From assembly GCF_000146165.2 (NCBI RefSeq), contig NC_004349.1:97614-161613 (forward strand): a stretch of DNA of 64,000 nt, given 5' to 3'. Below are positions 28,803-38,579 of the stretch, piece after piece. The DNA comes from Shewanella oneidensis MR-1. Its GTDB lineage: Bacteria; Pseudomonadota; Gammaproteobacteria; Enterobacterales; Shewanellaceae. How positions within the stretch are numbered: position 1 is the first letter of the stretch; every line of letters starts with the position of its first letter. Both the position numbers and the translations under genes were made by a program. The notes beneath the pieces were generated by a model. It saw nothing but the letters and a program-made list of their open reading frames with translations. It was not told where the DNA came from and made no database searches.

Positions 28803-31133
28803 ATGACCATAGTAAAATACAAGGCAGTTAACCCAGTAATCGGTATAACAGTGCTAGGCATCGCCGTCATGCTTGCTGCCTGTGATAACTCATCCACAGA
28901 CTCGAACAATATCAGCATCCCCACAGAGCGTGAATATCAAATCATTTCGAGTGAGACCAATTTAACTGACCGTGACTATTCTGGTAATAACAATACTATG
29001 CAGGCCAGGATGATATTGAAGTATCAATTGCAATCGACACACAATGATGCAGCAACATTGTCGAGCCCACTGAGTACGAGTGGCAACTTTATTATCACAC
29101 CCAGCCTACTGCAGTTTGCCGACCGCGCCATTCCTTTACCTATCAGCAATATCGATGAGCGTATCCAGTCCAATGAACTCTCATTGATGATTAAGGATGG
29201 GTTTAACCTGAGTGTTAATGAAGGTGAAGTGATGGCCCTATCGCCCATAGATAAGCCACAAGAGCAAGATTTAGCCAAGATGTTTGAGCAATGGGACAAT
29301 CTTAAATCGCTGTTTCAACAGGTGCCTATGCTCCCCGTTAAGCTTGAACCTAAGGTGGGTTTTAGCAAGGTATCCCCAAAGGATAAACACTTAACATGGA
29401 CCGTTGAGCAAGTCACTGAAGATACCTTAGTCGCTGTATTACAAGGTGAAAATACAGAATCACCAGAGCAGTATCAAAAAACCTATGGCGCGTTTGAAGT
29501 TGACCGAAAAACCGGCTGGCTCAATAGCCTGGTATTGATTAATCAGTCGATGCGTAATGGACGACTGGTTAATCATCGTTTGGCCATGGCGCCAAAGGAT
29601 AAACCCTTTGTAATGAGCATTATTTGGCACGCCTATGCCGACTATGATGCGTTACGAATAGCTGAAGATAGCCAGCGAACACTCAATGATATTCATAAAG
29701 ATAATCTCATTTACCAAGATATGGATAGCCAGATTGTGCAAGCTTTACTGCCTGAGCATCAAGGCATCATTGATAACATTGGCAGCTGGGGTGAAGATGC
29801 AATGAAAGAGTTGCAACTGCGCTTTGTGCACGGGTTAACGAAAAAGTATTTTTCCGGTGAGGTTCTTTACCAAGATATCCAAGCTTTTGATGATAAAAAT
29901 AACCCTATCGATATCCAATTTTGGCAACACAACCGTTCATGGGTGAATAACTACGGCGGTAAGATTGAATCGGCAAGTGATTTACTGCCGATAGGCTGGG
30001 ACAATACCGCGAGCAAGATCAAGAAAATTAATCACATCAGTGCCAAATTAACACTCATACCCGAAAAAAATCGTTTGGTAACAAGGCCTTGGAGCGAACT
30101 GTTAGCCAAACCTTATCACTTTGGTGGCGCCAGTCTACAGATCACCTTAATCGATGCTAATACTCACCTCTATAAAGTCGTTATGCGCCAAACTGCTGAA
30201 AAGGGGATTAATATTAACTTTAGCCAGTTTAATGGGCAAATGGGTGATGCGATGGTCGATCAGGGTTACCCTACATGGTTGAGCGCCTCTGAGCAGGATT
30301 TGCTAAATGTATTATTTAAATATGGCGAAAAACACGTTAACAGCAATGCTACGGCTTTCTTATTAAAGCTGACTGATATCCCCGAGACCATGAGCTTTTA
30401 TGAAACCGAACCTCAACCGCAAATGGCGCACACAAATCCGGTCACCTTTATGCATATCAGCGACTACTACAAGGATCTTGCTAACCCAACAAGTGGTTTC
30501 GATTACTCAAGAGAGACGGATTTTTTCCTCACAGATCCAAGCCAGCTGCAGCTAAGCGTGAAAGAAATCAGTGACGTTAAGGATATCAAATCGATTTCAG
30601 ATGATGGCCACAATTTTTATATTCCAATGTCACCAGCTCTTGCTATGAGTTGTAAACCCGAAATTGAACAAGGTTTTACTGAAGGAAAGCAACCAGTGAC
30701 TTGGGTGTATGACACCAAAGCGTTAACAGGACCCGCCTATCATCTGGCAAGTCCAGACGGTGTGAGGCGTTATTTTTACGATAAAAAAATCCAAGGCAAG
30801 ATCCATTGCCAAGGCGACGTGACATGGCAGCATGTAACGCTTCAACCCGGCGAAAGACCATGGCTTGTTGATATTGGCCCTTGGCTAACACAGCCTAGTA
30901 TGGCAGAGAATCCCAGCGAATTACTTAAGCAGTATTTCAAAATACAGGACGATGAAGGCACAAACTTAACCATAAGGCTTCCCGAAAATAGTGCCGAGCT
31001 GAGCATCAAAGACGTTCTGGTCGATGGGAAATTTATCAGTGTGTCTGGCGCTGCTGCCAAGGTCAGTATCATGCAAATATCAGCTAAACCTATTGAATTA
31101 CCATATCAATTCACCTTTAAGCCCCTGCCTTAG
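28803..31133 (+). CDS. Large lipoprotein of unknown function
   Basis: ATG with AAGGG upstream. The N-terminus is a lipoprotein signal (IGITVLGIAVMLAAC, lipid Cys at residue 27), followed by about 750 residues with no recognised domain. The sequence is hydrophilic, mixed alpha/beta in appearance, with Cys residues only near 620-665 (ALAMSCKPEIE, GKIHCQGDVTW) that could form a disulfide. The gene ends 8 bp before the MORN-repeat gene, so the two form an operon. The +2 residue after the lipid Cys is Asp (CDNSS), which in enterobacteria favours inner-membrane retention. Confidence 0.75.
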   Translation: MTIVKYKAVNPVIGITVLGIAVMLAACDNSSTDSNNISIPTEREYQIISSETNLTDRDYSGNNNTMQARMILKYQLQSTHNDAATLSSPLSTSGNFIITPSLLQFADRAIPLPISNIDERIQSNELSLMIKDGFNLSVNEGEVMALSPIDKPQEQDLAKMFEQWDNLKSLFQQVPMLPVKLEPKVGFSKVSPKDKHLTWTVEQVTEDTLVAVLQGENTESPEQYQKTYGAFEVDRKTGWLNSLVLINQSMRNGRLVNHRLAMAPKDKPFVMSIIWHAYADYDALRIAEDSQRTLNDIHKDNLIYQDMDSQIVQALLPEHQGIIDNIGSWGEDAMKELQLRFVHGLTKKYFSGEVLYQDIQAFDDKNNPIDIQFWQHNRSWVNNYGGKIESASDLLPIGWDNTASKIKKINHISAKLTLIPEKNRLVTRPWSELLAKPYHFGGASLQITLIDANTHLYKVVMRQTAEKGININFSQFNGQMGDAMVDQGYPTWLSASEQDLLNVLFKYGEKHVNSNATAFLLKLTDIPETMSFYETEPQPQMAHTNPVTFMHISDYYKDLANPTSGFDYSRETDFFLTDPSQLQLSVKEISDVKDIKSISDDGHNFYIPMSPALAMSCKPEIEQGFTEGKQPVTWVYDTKALTGPAYHLASPDGVRRYFYDKKIQGKIHCQGDVTWQHVTLQPGERPWLVDIGPWLTQPSMAENPSELLKQYFKIQDDEGTNLTIRLPENSAELSIKDVLVDGKFISVSGAAAKVSIMQISAKPIELPYQFTFKPLP

Positions 31134-31141
31134 GAGCCGTT

Positions 31142-32872
31142 ATGCGCAACATTATCCATTTGCTCCTTGCCGCTCTCGTGCTTTTTAGCGCCAATGCTAA
31201 TGCTGAAAATGTGTTACTCGATTCAAATTGGAATGTCGTCAAAAGTAAAAAATCGGCACATTATTATTTAAAGCCACCCGTTGAGACTGTTGATGGGGAA
31301 TTTAAAGTTGAGATTTATTATCAAGACAACGATGCACTGTTCTGTGCTGGGACGCTCTTAGATAACAAACTGGGTAAAACACTCAAGATTGAGCAATTTC
31401 GCGGAGCTTATCAATGTTACTTCGATGATGGTAATCCCTACCAACAAGCGTTTATCAACGATCAAGGTCAACTTCATGGCTTGTTCAAAAAATATATCGC
31501 AACGGGTTCGCACTATGTGGAATCACACTTTGAGAATGGTGTACAGCAAGGTCTTGAAACGGGTTATTGGGAAGGGGGGAATGTCCGCTACAAAACAACC
31601 TATCAAAATGATAAAGAAGTCGGCATAAGTGAACATTTCAGCCCAGAAGGCGAATTAACCGCAAAAATTTGCAACGACGCTAATGGTGTGAACCAATATT
31701 TTAATCTCGGCAAACTCAACCGTGAAGTCCATAAAGTCGATGGCCTATTGCAAGGCATAGAGACCACTTGGGGCCTTAATGGGCAAGTGATATCGACCCA
31801 AGAGTACGCCAAAGGCCAAAAACAAGGCGACTATTTTGAATATTTTGACGATAACAAAGTTAAACGCCATTACCGCTACGACAATGATTATAAAGTTGGT
31901 GAGCAGCTCGACTTCCATGAAAATGGCCAACTCGCCAGAAAAGAAATCACTGAAGCTCCATGGAATGTGAAGCTATCGGAGCAATACAATGATCAGGGGG
32001 AAATACTGAGTTCAACTGAAGAAAAACATCAAGGGGACCGCTGGATTTATCAGAAAAGACAATACTTCAAGCAAGGAAAACTCATCAGAAGTAACGAAGA
32101 AGACCAACTTAAAAAGTGGTCTTTATATGAGGAGTTTAGTGAAGGAGAGCTCGTTGCACGAACAGAATCAATTAACAATAATCGAACCGGACTCTATATC
32201 GTGTCCTCTGGTTTTTTTGAAGACAAACCCTTGCTCACTCAAGAATATTATCAAAACGGGCTTCGTCATGGCACCTATGAACGCATTCAGCTTAATGATA
32301 AACAGCGCACAGTGATTGAACGCGGCCAATATACTCACGACAAACCCAGTGGCACTTGGATGAAACGACAATTTGAACATGGCAAAAGTACCTTTAGTTA
32401 TGACGATAAAGGTGAGCTCCATGGCGAATACCGTAACGAAACTGATTCAGGGCAACTGCTTGAACTGCTGACGTTTACTCATGGTAAGGCGACGGGACTG
32501 TGTCAGCGTTATGCCAATAATGGTCAGCTATATGAAAAAGGCGAATACCGTGATGGCAAGCGGCACGGCGATTGGATTTTGGCTAAAGAATACGCTTATA
32601 TGGCCTATCCTCAACCGAATAGGCTGTATTGGATTGGCCGATATAATATGGGGGCGCAAGTTGGACTTTGGGAGCAGGTCAATATGAATAATTATCGATT
32701 AAAACAAGAAAAATATGATGACAAAGGCAATCTTCATGGAAAACAGTATACCTTTGCCGAAGATGGCTCAATGGAAGAAATCGCTGAATTTCGCCATGGA
32801 GAATTCATTTCAGTAAAGCATGAATTTCCTACGTCATCTCAATGGATGGATTTACCGTCGCCTTTAACATAG
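31142..32872 (+). CDS. Exported MORN-repeat (YwqK-type) protein
   Basis: The 576-residue product has a signal peptide (MRNIIHLLLAALVLFSANANA) and about a dozen MORN_2 units along its length (NDQGQLHGLFKKYIATGSHY, NGVQQGLETGYWEGGNVRYK, HDKPSGTWMKRQFEHGKSTF, YRDGKRHGDWILAKEYAY). It should be periplasmic. The family is known as YwqK-type antitoxin/immunity-like, although that label comes from gene neighbourhoods. It is in an operon with the lipoprotein upstream, and its stop is immediately followed, in the same frame, by an Rhs-core remnant, which supports a link to polymorphic toxins. Confidence 0.85.
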   Translation: MRNIIHLLLAALVLFSANANAENVLLDSNWNVVKSKKSAHYYLKPPVETVDGEFKVEIYYQDNDALFCAGTLLDNKLGKTLKIEQFRGAYQCYFDDGNPYQQAFINDQGQLHGLFKKYIATGSHYVESHFENGVQQGLETGYWEGGNVRYKTTYQNDKEVGISEHFSPEGELTAKICNDANGVNQYFNLGKLNREVHKVDGLLQGIETTWGLNGQVISTQEYAKGQKQGDYFEYFDDNKVKRHYRYDNDYKVGEQLDFHENGQLARKEITEAPWNVKLSEQYNDQGEILSSTEEKHQGDRWIYQKRQYFKQGKLIRSNEEDQLKKWSLYEEFSEGELVARTESINNNRTGLYIVSSGFFEDKPLLTQEYYQNGLRHGTYERIQLNDKQRTVIERGQYTHDKPSGTWMKRQFEHGKSTFSYDDKGELHGEYRNETDSGQLLELLTFTHGKATGLCQRYANNGQLYEKGEYRDGKRHGDWILAKEYAYMAYPQPNRLYWIGRYNMGAQVGLWEQVNMNNYRLKQEKYDDKGNLHGKQYTFAEDGSMEEIAEFRHGEFISVKHEFPTSSQWMDLPSPLT

Positions 32873-32992
32873 CGACTTTACAGCGGTGAGAATAACTATG
32901 GCTATGTGCCCAATCCGGTGAATTGGGTTGAACCGTTGGGGTTGGCAGGGGGGAAGTTGATTGTTAAAAAAACCAAAAATTCTAAGCAGTAA
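32873..32992 (+). pseudogene. Rhs core C-terminal tip, remnant
   Basis: Directly after the MORN stop the frame reads RLYSGENNYGYVPNPVNWVE then PLGLAGGKLIVKK and TKNSKQ before TAA. The YGYVPNPVNWVEPLGLAG stretch is the hallmark hinge at the end of the Rhs repeat cage, where the variable toxin domain begins. Only about 40 codons remain; the cage and nearly all of the toxin are missing. A second short frame at 33008-33090 (VYEKQNALNRAAKRGELV) may be more toxin debris. Confidence 0.85.
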
Positions 32993-33165
32993 TAACTTAA
33001 CTGATAAGGAAAGGTTCTATCTTCAGTGGCCGTTTATGAAAAACAAAATGCTTTGAATAGAGCCGCCAAACGTGGCGAGTTAGTTTGAAACTAAGGAGCT
33101 TATGATGTAAGGATATCTTCTTTGCGGACATTTGTTTTGGCTGCAAGACAAGTGAAGCATTAAAC

Positions 33166-34367
33166 TGAATTAGTCTCGACTTGATCTGACACATCGCCTT
33201 GAAAAGGTGAGAGTTACCAGTTTTGATTGTGGGTGTCGAATCCTTAATCAAAACCAAGGAGGTAACTCTCATGCTCCATAGTAACAATCCAATCATCAAA
33301 CACAAAACAGGTTTACTCAATCTGGCAGAGGAACTGAGCAACGTCTCCAGAGCCTGCAAAGTCATGGGTGTGTCTCGTGATACGTTTTATCGTTACCGCG
33401 AGTTAGTGGACGATGGCGGTGTTGATGCACTGATCGAAAAAAGTCGTAGAAGTCCAAATCTCAAGAACCGTGTCGAAGAAGCTGTTGAACAGGCAGTGAT
33501 GGAGTATGCGATTGAATTTCCCGCCCATGGCCAACACAGAACCAGCAATGAACTGCGCAAAAAAGGCGTGTTTGTTTCTGGCAGTGGTGTCCGCTCAATC
33601 TGGTTGCGACATGATTTAGAGAACTTTAAGAAGCGACTGAAAGCCTTGGAAGCCAAAGTAGCTCGCGATGGCATTCAACTTACTGATGAACAGATTGCGG
33701 CACTTGAGCGCAAAAAACACGACGATGAAGCCTGTGGTGAGATTGAAACCGCGCACCCAGGCTACCTTGGGTCGCAAGACACGTTTTATGTCGGAAACCT
33801 CAAGGGCGTTGGTCGTATCTATCAGCAAACCTATGTCGATACGTACTGCAAAGTCGCTCATTGCAAGCTCTATACTACGAAAACACCTATCACTGCAGCG
33901 GACTTATTGAACGACAAAGTATTGCCGTTTTACGAGTCACAGCAGTTGCCGGTGCTGCGTATTTTAACTGACCGTGGCACAGAGTATTGCGGCAAGGTCG
34001 AGCACCATGATTACCAGCTATATCTGGCGATTAATGATATCGACCACACGAAAACCAAAGCGATGTCGCCGCAAACGAATGGGATCTGCGAGCGGTTTCA
34101 TAAGACGATCCTGAACGAGTTTTATCAGGTGACCTTCCGCAAAAAGCTGTACCAAACGCTGGAGGAGCTGCAAAAAGATCTGGACGAGTGGCTGTCTTAC
34201 TACAACAATGAACGCACTCATCAAGGCAAAATGTGCAACGGCAGAACGCCAGTTGAAACATTGATTGATGGGAAACGGGTTTGGGCGGAAAAGAATCTGA
34301 CTCGAATCTAATCTGACAGACACCAGCATAAAACTGGTAACTGTCAGATCAAGTCTGAGCTAGTACA
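33166..34367 (+). mobile_element. IS481-family element, copy B
   Basis: Same 1202-bp element as copy A, with a perfect 7-bp target duplication ATTAAAC (33159-33165 and 34368-34374). Confidence 0.95.
33271..34311 (+). CDS. IS481-family transposase
   Basis: Translation is the same as the transposase at 8941-9981, with all three acidic catalytic positions; see that entry. The start uses the same AAGGAGG site. Confidence 0.93.
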   Translation: MLHSNNPIIKHKTGLLNLAEELSNVSRACKVMGVSRDTFYRYRELVDDGGVDALIEKSRRSPNLKNRVEEAVEQAVMEYAIEFPAHGQHRTSNELRKKGVFVSGSGVRSIWLRHDLENFKKRLKALEAKVARDGIQLTDEQIAALERKKHDDEACGEIETAHPGYLGSQDTFYVGNLKGVGRIYQQTYVDTYCKVAHCKLYTTKTPITAADLLNDKVLPFYESQQLPVLRILTDRGTEYCGKVEHHDYQLYLAINDIDHTKTKAMSPQTNGICERFHKTILNEFYQVTFRKKLYQTLEELQKDLDEWLSYYNNERTHQGKMCNGRTPVETLIDGKRVWAEKNLTRI

Positions 34368-34659
34368 ATTAAACCGTGTCCATCTGTTTGCTGTACCTTG
34401 AGCGACATAACAAACCTGTTGCCTTACTTTTTGCATCCATGGTCAAACTGTACTGGTCAACCCAAACTGGACACTTTTACTTGAGAATTCTCAAACTCTA
34501 CAGGTGACAGATCGTTATTAGCAGAATGAAGTCGCTCCAAGTTGTAATATTTGATGTAAGCCGTCACATCTTGCTTCATAAACTCCCTTGTTGGTTGAGC
34601 AACTTTAAAAATCCAATCGTGTTTCAAGCTACCAAAGAATCGCTCAACAACGGCATTAT

Positions 34660-35952
34660 GGTAGTGTTCATAATTCTGTGTCATTTCAGTAAAATATTCA
34701 AAAACAGGAATGACACATGACCCAACCTTTTAACTTCGAACAAGCCCTTAAAGATCTGCAATCAGGTAAAAGCCTCACAGGTAAAGACAGCATTCTTGGC
34801 CCACTGATCAAGCAACTCACTGAAGCGGCTCTCCAGGCTGAGCTTGAGCAGCATTTAGCGCATGATCCTCAGCCTAATCGTAAAAATGGCAAAACCCCTA
34901 AGACCATTAAGCATCCGTCCGGTAACTTTGAGTTAGACGCGCCTAGAGACCGCAATGGCACCTTTGAGCCTCAGTTGATTAAGAAAAATCAAACTACGCT
35001 AACCGATGAAATCGAACGTAAAGTGTTATCGATGTTCAGTATAGGTATGAGCTATCGCGATATTAATCAACATGTTGAAGATATGTATGGACTCAATGTG
35101 TCTAACGCAACAGTCAGTGCTATCACTGACAAACTCATCCCCGAACTTAAAGCGTGGCAACAGCGCCCATTAGATAGCCATTATCCTATCGTGTGGCTTG
35201 ATGCGATACATTATAAAGTCAAAGAGGATGGGCGTTACGTCAGTAAAGCCGTTTACACATTGTTAGCGCTTAATATGAAAGGAAAAAAGGAAATTTTAGG
35301 GCTTCACTTATCCGAAAATGAAGGCGCTAATTACTGGCTATCCGTACTGACCGATCTTAATAATCGTGGTGTAAAAGATATTCTTATCGCCTGTGTTGAC
35401 GGCTTGACCGGTTTCCCTGAGGCCATAGCCAGTATCTTCCCTCATACGGAAACACAGCTATGCGTTATCCACCAGATCCGCAACTCAATGAAGTATGTCG
35501 CCTCAAAAAATCAGAAAGCGTTTATGGCTGATTTAAAGCCTGTGTATCGAGCCGTGAGTAAAGAAGCCGCAGAGATGGCATTGGACGAACTGGAGGCCAA
35601 ATGGGGTGATGCTTATCCGCTGGTAATCAACTCTTGGCGTCGCAAATGGCATAATTTGTCCCATTATTTTAAGTACCCAGAACATATCAGGAAAGTGATT
35701 TACACGACCAATGCAGTTGAGGCTGTGCATCGCCAATTTAGAAAGCTCACCAAAACCAAAGGTGCATTTCCTAATGAAAATAGCTTGTTGAAGCTACTTT
35801 ACGCAGGCATATTAAACGCCTCAGATAAATGGACCATGCCAATCCACAATTGGAGCCTTTGTTTATCACAGTTAGCGATTTATTTTGAAGGGCGTTTAGA
35901 TAGCGTGCTAGAAATTTAAAAATTAGCCTGACACAGAATTTTGAACGCCCTC
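34660..35952 (+). mobile_element. IS256-family element, copy 2
   Basis: 1293 bp with the same ends as copy 1 and a perfect 8-bp target duplication GGCATTAT (34652-34659 and 35953-35960). It is nested in an IS3 element. Confidence 0.95.
34717..35919 (+). CDS. IS256-family transposase
   Basis: 400 residues, with the same catalytic motifs as the copy at 16879-18081 and only a few substitutions. It looks intact. Confidence 0.94.
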   Translation: MTQPFNFEQALKDLQSGKSLTGKDSILGPLIKQLTEAALQAELEQHLAHDPQPNRKNGKTPKTIKHPSGNFELDAPRDRNGTFEPQLIKKNQTTLTDEIERKVLSMFSIGMSYRDINQHVEDMYGLNVSNATVSAITDKLIPELKAWQQRPLDSHYPIVWLDAIHYKVKEDGRYVSKAVYTLLALNMKGKKEILGLHLSENEGANYWLSVLTDLNNRGVKDILIACVDGLTGFPEAIASIFPHTETQLCVIHQIRNSMKYVASKNQKAFMADLKPVYRAVSKEAAEMALDELEAKWGDAYPLVINSWRRKWHNLSHYFKYPEHIRKVIYTTNAVEAVHRQFRKLTKTKGAFPNENSLLKLLYAGILNASDKWTMPIHNWSLCLSQLAIYFEGRLDSVLEI

Positions 35953-36626
35953 GGCATTATCCCAACACGCACCCACATCACCCATGCTGGCTCGGATACC
36001 ATAGCTCGATAGCAGCCTACCGAATTGTTTACTGGTATATTGCGAGCCTCGGTCACTGTGAAATACCAGCCCTCGCGCTGGTTGTCGCAGGTTGTAGGCT
36101 TTTATTAATGCCTTGGATATCAAATCTGTGGTCATGCGTTTGTCTATGCGCCATCCCACAATCCGGCGTGAATATAAATCCATCACCACAGCTAAGTACA
36201 TCCAGCCTTCACCCGTCTTTAAATAGGTCACGTCACCCGCCCAGACCTGATTAGCCGATACTGGATTAAAGTTCATGTTTAACAGGTTATCAGCCACTGC
36301 ATCTGAGTGTTTTCGCTGTGTCGTCACCTTGTAAGCACATCGCTGGGTTGCTTTGAGTCGAAGGCGGTGCATAATTTTACGAACGAGATAGCGACCAACC
36401 TGGTAGCCTTCCTTGCGCAATTTCTTCACCATTTCACGATTCCCTAAGCTGCCTCGACTTTGCTTAAATAGCTGTCGAACAAGGCGATAAAGCTTCAGTG
36501 TTTCAACGCTTATCACGTTTGCAGGGCGTTTATGCCAATCGTAATAGCCTGACTTACTGACACTCATTACTCGACATAACAGTGTTATGGGAAACAGGTG
36601 AGATTGCAGTTTGATGAAACGAAATC

Positions 36627-36917
36627 TTACTTCATTTCTCTCGCAAAGAAGGCGCTTGCCTTTTTTAGAATTTCTTTCTCCATGCGTAATTCTTTGTTTT
36701 CTCTACGCAATCGCTTCAACTCATCACGCTCAGACTCTTCTAAGGTGATGCCTTGTTGCAGGGCTTCGTGTTTTTCCTTCCAGTTGTAAAGCAGGCTCGT
36801 GCTAACTCCAAGAGACTTTGCCGCATCGGCAACGCTATAACCTTGCTCCAGCACCATCAAGACGGCTTCATCTTTAAATGCCTGCGGATAACTCTTATGT
36901 GATTTTTTCAGACTCAT
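36627..36917 (-). CDS. IS3 orfA transposase subunit
   Basis: The 96-residue protein has a helix-turn-helix (FKDEAVLMVLEQGYSVADAA then KSLGVSTSLLYNWKEKHEAL) and a leucine-zipper-like tail (ELKRLRRENKELRMEKEILK KASAF). It belongs to the split IS3 element; orfB starts downstream in the -1 frame at about 36640. Confidence 0.9.
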   Translation of the reverse strand: MSLKKSHKSYPQAFKDEAVLMVLEQGYSVADAAKSLGVSTSLLYNWKEKHEALQQGITLEESERDELKRLRRENKELRMEKEILKKASAFFAREMK

Positions 36918-37081
36918 ATAGACCTCTTAATTTATTGACCATACTGTCTCAAAATTAAGTGTCCGATGGGATTAGACCAGAACAAACTTTAGTCCACCTC
37001 TTTTGATGATACGTTGGCATGTATCAATTGTAACTTTCAGGCTAACATTAAAATTACAGAGATAATTTCAATTTAATAAGA

Positions 37082-37114
37082 GGCTGTTAATAATTCTGTG
37101 TCAGGCTAATTCCA
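37082..37114. repeat. IS256-type end (solo relic)
   Basis: AATTCTGTGTCAGGCTAATT with a preceding GGCTGTTAAT matches the left end of the IS256 copies but has no transposase. It is probably the footprint of a deleted copy. Confidence 0.55.
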
Positions 37115-37197
37115 AATGAATCAAAAATTTGCATTGGGATGAATCTAAATCTGTGGTTTAATTTAACTAGCACAAATTTATTAGTCAAAGGACGGTT

Positions 37198-37458
37198 ATG
37201 GGGAAAATAGTTATTCTTTCTTGCTCATTACTTGCAGCACTTCTGATGCTATTCGTTGCAATGAGTCACGATTTTGGTGACTTCTGTATTATTAGGAATA
37301 CTCAATTTTCCTGTGTTGAATGGGATTTGACTTTTCTCTTTGGATACATAGGGGCATATTTAATATATGGCGCTCTGCTTGGCGCTGTTATTTGGTGCTT
37401 ATGGTGTCGCTGTCGGTTATGGCTCGTCATTCTGACTAAGAAATTTAGCTGCCGATGA
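37198..37458 (+). CDS. Small membrane protein, unknown
   Basis: AAGGACGG precedes the ATG. The 86-residue product has two hydrophobic stretches (IVILSCSLLAALLMLFVAM and FLFGYIGAYLIYGALLGAVI) and several Cys (FCIIRNTQFSC, CLWCRCRLW). No family recognised. Small two-helix proteins like this accompany pore-forming toxins as immunity factors, and the surrounding genes fit that idea, but nothing direct supports it. Confidence 0.55.
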   Translation: MGKIVILSCSLLAALLMLFVAMSHDFGDFCIIRNTQFSCVEWDLTFLFGYIGAYLIYGALLGAVIWCLWCRCRLWLVILTKKFSCR

Positions 37459-37863
37459 AACAATGAAATTGGTGCTCTAGGTTGTCCATTATGTCAATAA
37501 TGCGGTAGGTTCAGAAAAGATAACCCCGAATCTTTGTGTTGGTGTACGAACGGCTAAATAATATGGCTATATCCACTCATTTTGAGTTACCTTAACCATG
37601 TTGGGCAAGTACAAATTTATATGATTAGGGTCATCAGCACATTCCACATCGTTATGCAGTAGTCGTGGTCACATGGCATCATAGAGGATTTAGTCATATC
37701 ATCTCTGGGAGACACATATTACGGCTTGCATATACTGGTATTTGAAGTTACATCTGCGATGAGTTCTGTCACCGCAAATACAACTGAAAATCAGATTGAT
37801 TTTACCGGTTCAGTTGAAAAGAGTTTAAGTGGTTTTTTGTCTGGTACAGGCGGCGTTTTTTGA
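37459..37863 (+). pseudogene. Decayed stretch with C-terminal remnant of an unknown protein
   Basis: The frame from about 37669 reads SWSHGIIEDLVISSLGDTYY, GLHILVFEVTSAMSSVTANT, TENQIDFTGSVEKSLSGFLS and GTGGVF, ending at TGA 37861-37863. The same frame is open upstream except for one TAG at about 37666. There is no start. It ends 1 bp before the next gene, the usual spacing between a toxin and its immunity gene, but no toxin family can be recognised. Confidence 0.35.
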
Positions 37864-37864
37864 T

Positions 37865-38119
37865 ATGAAAACAATGAGTAAAAAAACATTTTCCATAGTG
37901 GGGATAACAGCCACAATACTTCTCCATTTCATTATTATGACGGTAGTTTTGACGCTGGTTTTATTGAATATAAAATATGGTGCTGAAGCTGATTTGATGA
38001 GTACAGAATCCTTCTACTTGGTTGATTCAATATATGGCATGGTTCACCTTCTTTACTTTAGCTCGTTAATTTCATTTGTCGTGTTTTTTTGTCTTTTGTC
38101 TTTATTTCCAAGTGGATGA
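37865..38119 (+). CDS. Small two-helix membrane protein, unknown
   Basis: Start at 37865 (MKTMSKKTFSIVGITATILL), 1 bp after the stop of the preceding frame; the open frame extends upstream without a start context. The 84-residue product has two hydrophobic segments (TATILLHFIIMTVVLTLVLL and MVHLLYFSSLISFVVFFCLL). It is immunity-like by size, topology and coupling; no family recognised. Confidence 0.55.
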   Translation: MKTMSKKTFSIVGITATILLHFIIMTVVLTLVLLNIKYGAEADLMSTESFYLVDSIYGMVHLLYFSSLISFVVFFCLLSLFPSG

Positions 38120-38186
38120 AGAACAGAAATGCTTAATGCCCTAAACCTCGACTCGGCTTTTCACCTTGTATGGAGTGTCATCCACA

Positions 38187-38579
38187 GTGCTTAGAAAATT
38201 CAGTTTGATTACTTATTTTCTTGCATCTACTGTATTAGCTTCAGATGTCGGTGACCATAAGGCTGGAATTTGGTCAATAGAATCTGCCCAAGATATGACT
38301 CGGTGGATTATCATTCATAATATTGAGAGTGATGCAAATACTGCAGTATTTCACATCGAGGTTATTGGCAGAAAACATGGGCATGCAGTTTGGCAGATTG
38401 AGCGCTTAGTTCACCATATGGCGATCACAGAAAAGGCATTGAAAGCCAGTGTAAAAATCCCCCTAAAAAGCGGAGCTGTTTACCCTGAATCTTTTAACCA
38501 CGCTTATTTGTCTTGGCAGAAAGAAAACAATGGCATGGGTGGAGCTATCTGTGACACCTCCGTAATAGAATGTTTTTAA
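38187..38579 (+). CDS. Exported DUF5086-like protein
   Basis: The GTG at 38187 is preferred because it has GGAG 10 bp upstream and starts a signal peptide (LRKFSLITYFLASTVLAS); the frame opens at a TTG at 38166. The mature part (DHKAGIWSIESAQDMTRWII, FHIEVIGRKHGHAVWQIERL, VHHMAITEKALKASVKIPLK, GAVYPESFNHAYLSWQ) resembles the DUF5086 family as I recall it. Function is unknown. It is probably periplasmic. Confidence 0.6.
   Translation: MLRKFSLITYFLASTVLASDVGDHKAGIWSIESAQDMTRWIIIHNIESDANTAVFHIEVIGRKHGHAVWQIERLVHHMAITEKALKASVKIPLKSGAVYPESFNHAYLSWQKENNGMGGAICDTSVIECF

Larger units (their letters stand above)
34454..36979 (-). mobile_element. IS3-family element split by IS256
   Basis: The ends are TGGTCAACCC at 34454 and TGGTCTAATCCC read inward from 36979. 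Without the IS256 insertion it would be about 1225 bp. orfB is in two parts: 35953-36567 (KSGYYDWHKRPANVISVETL to GACWDNA) and 34457-34659 (VVERFFGSLKHDWIFKVAQ). The insertion falls between the DNA and VVERFF codons of the third catalytic motif, so the Glu is separated from the core. Confidence 0.92.
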
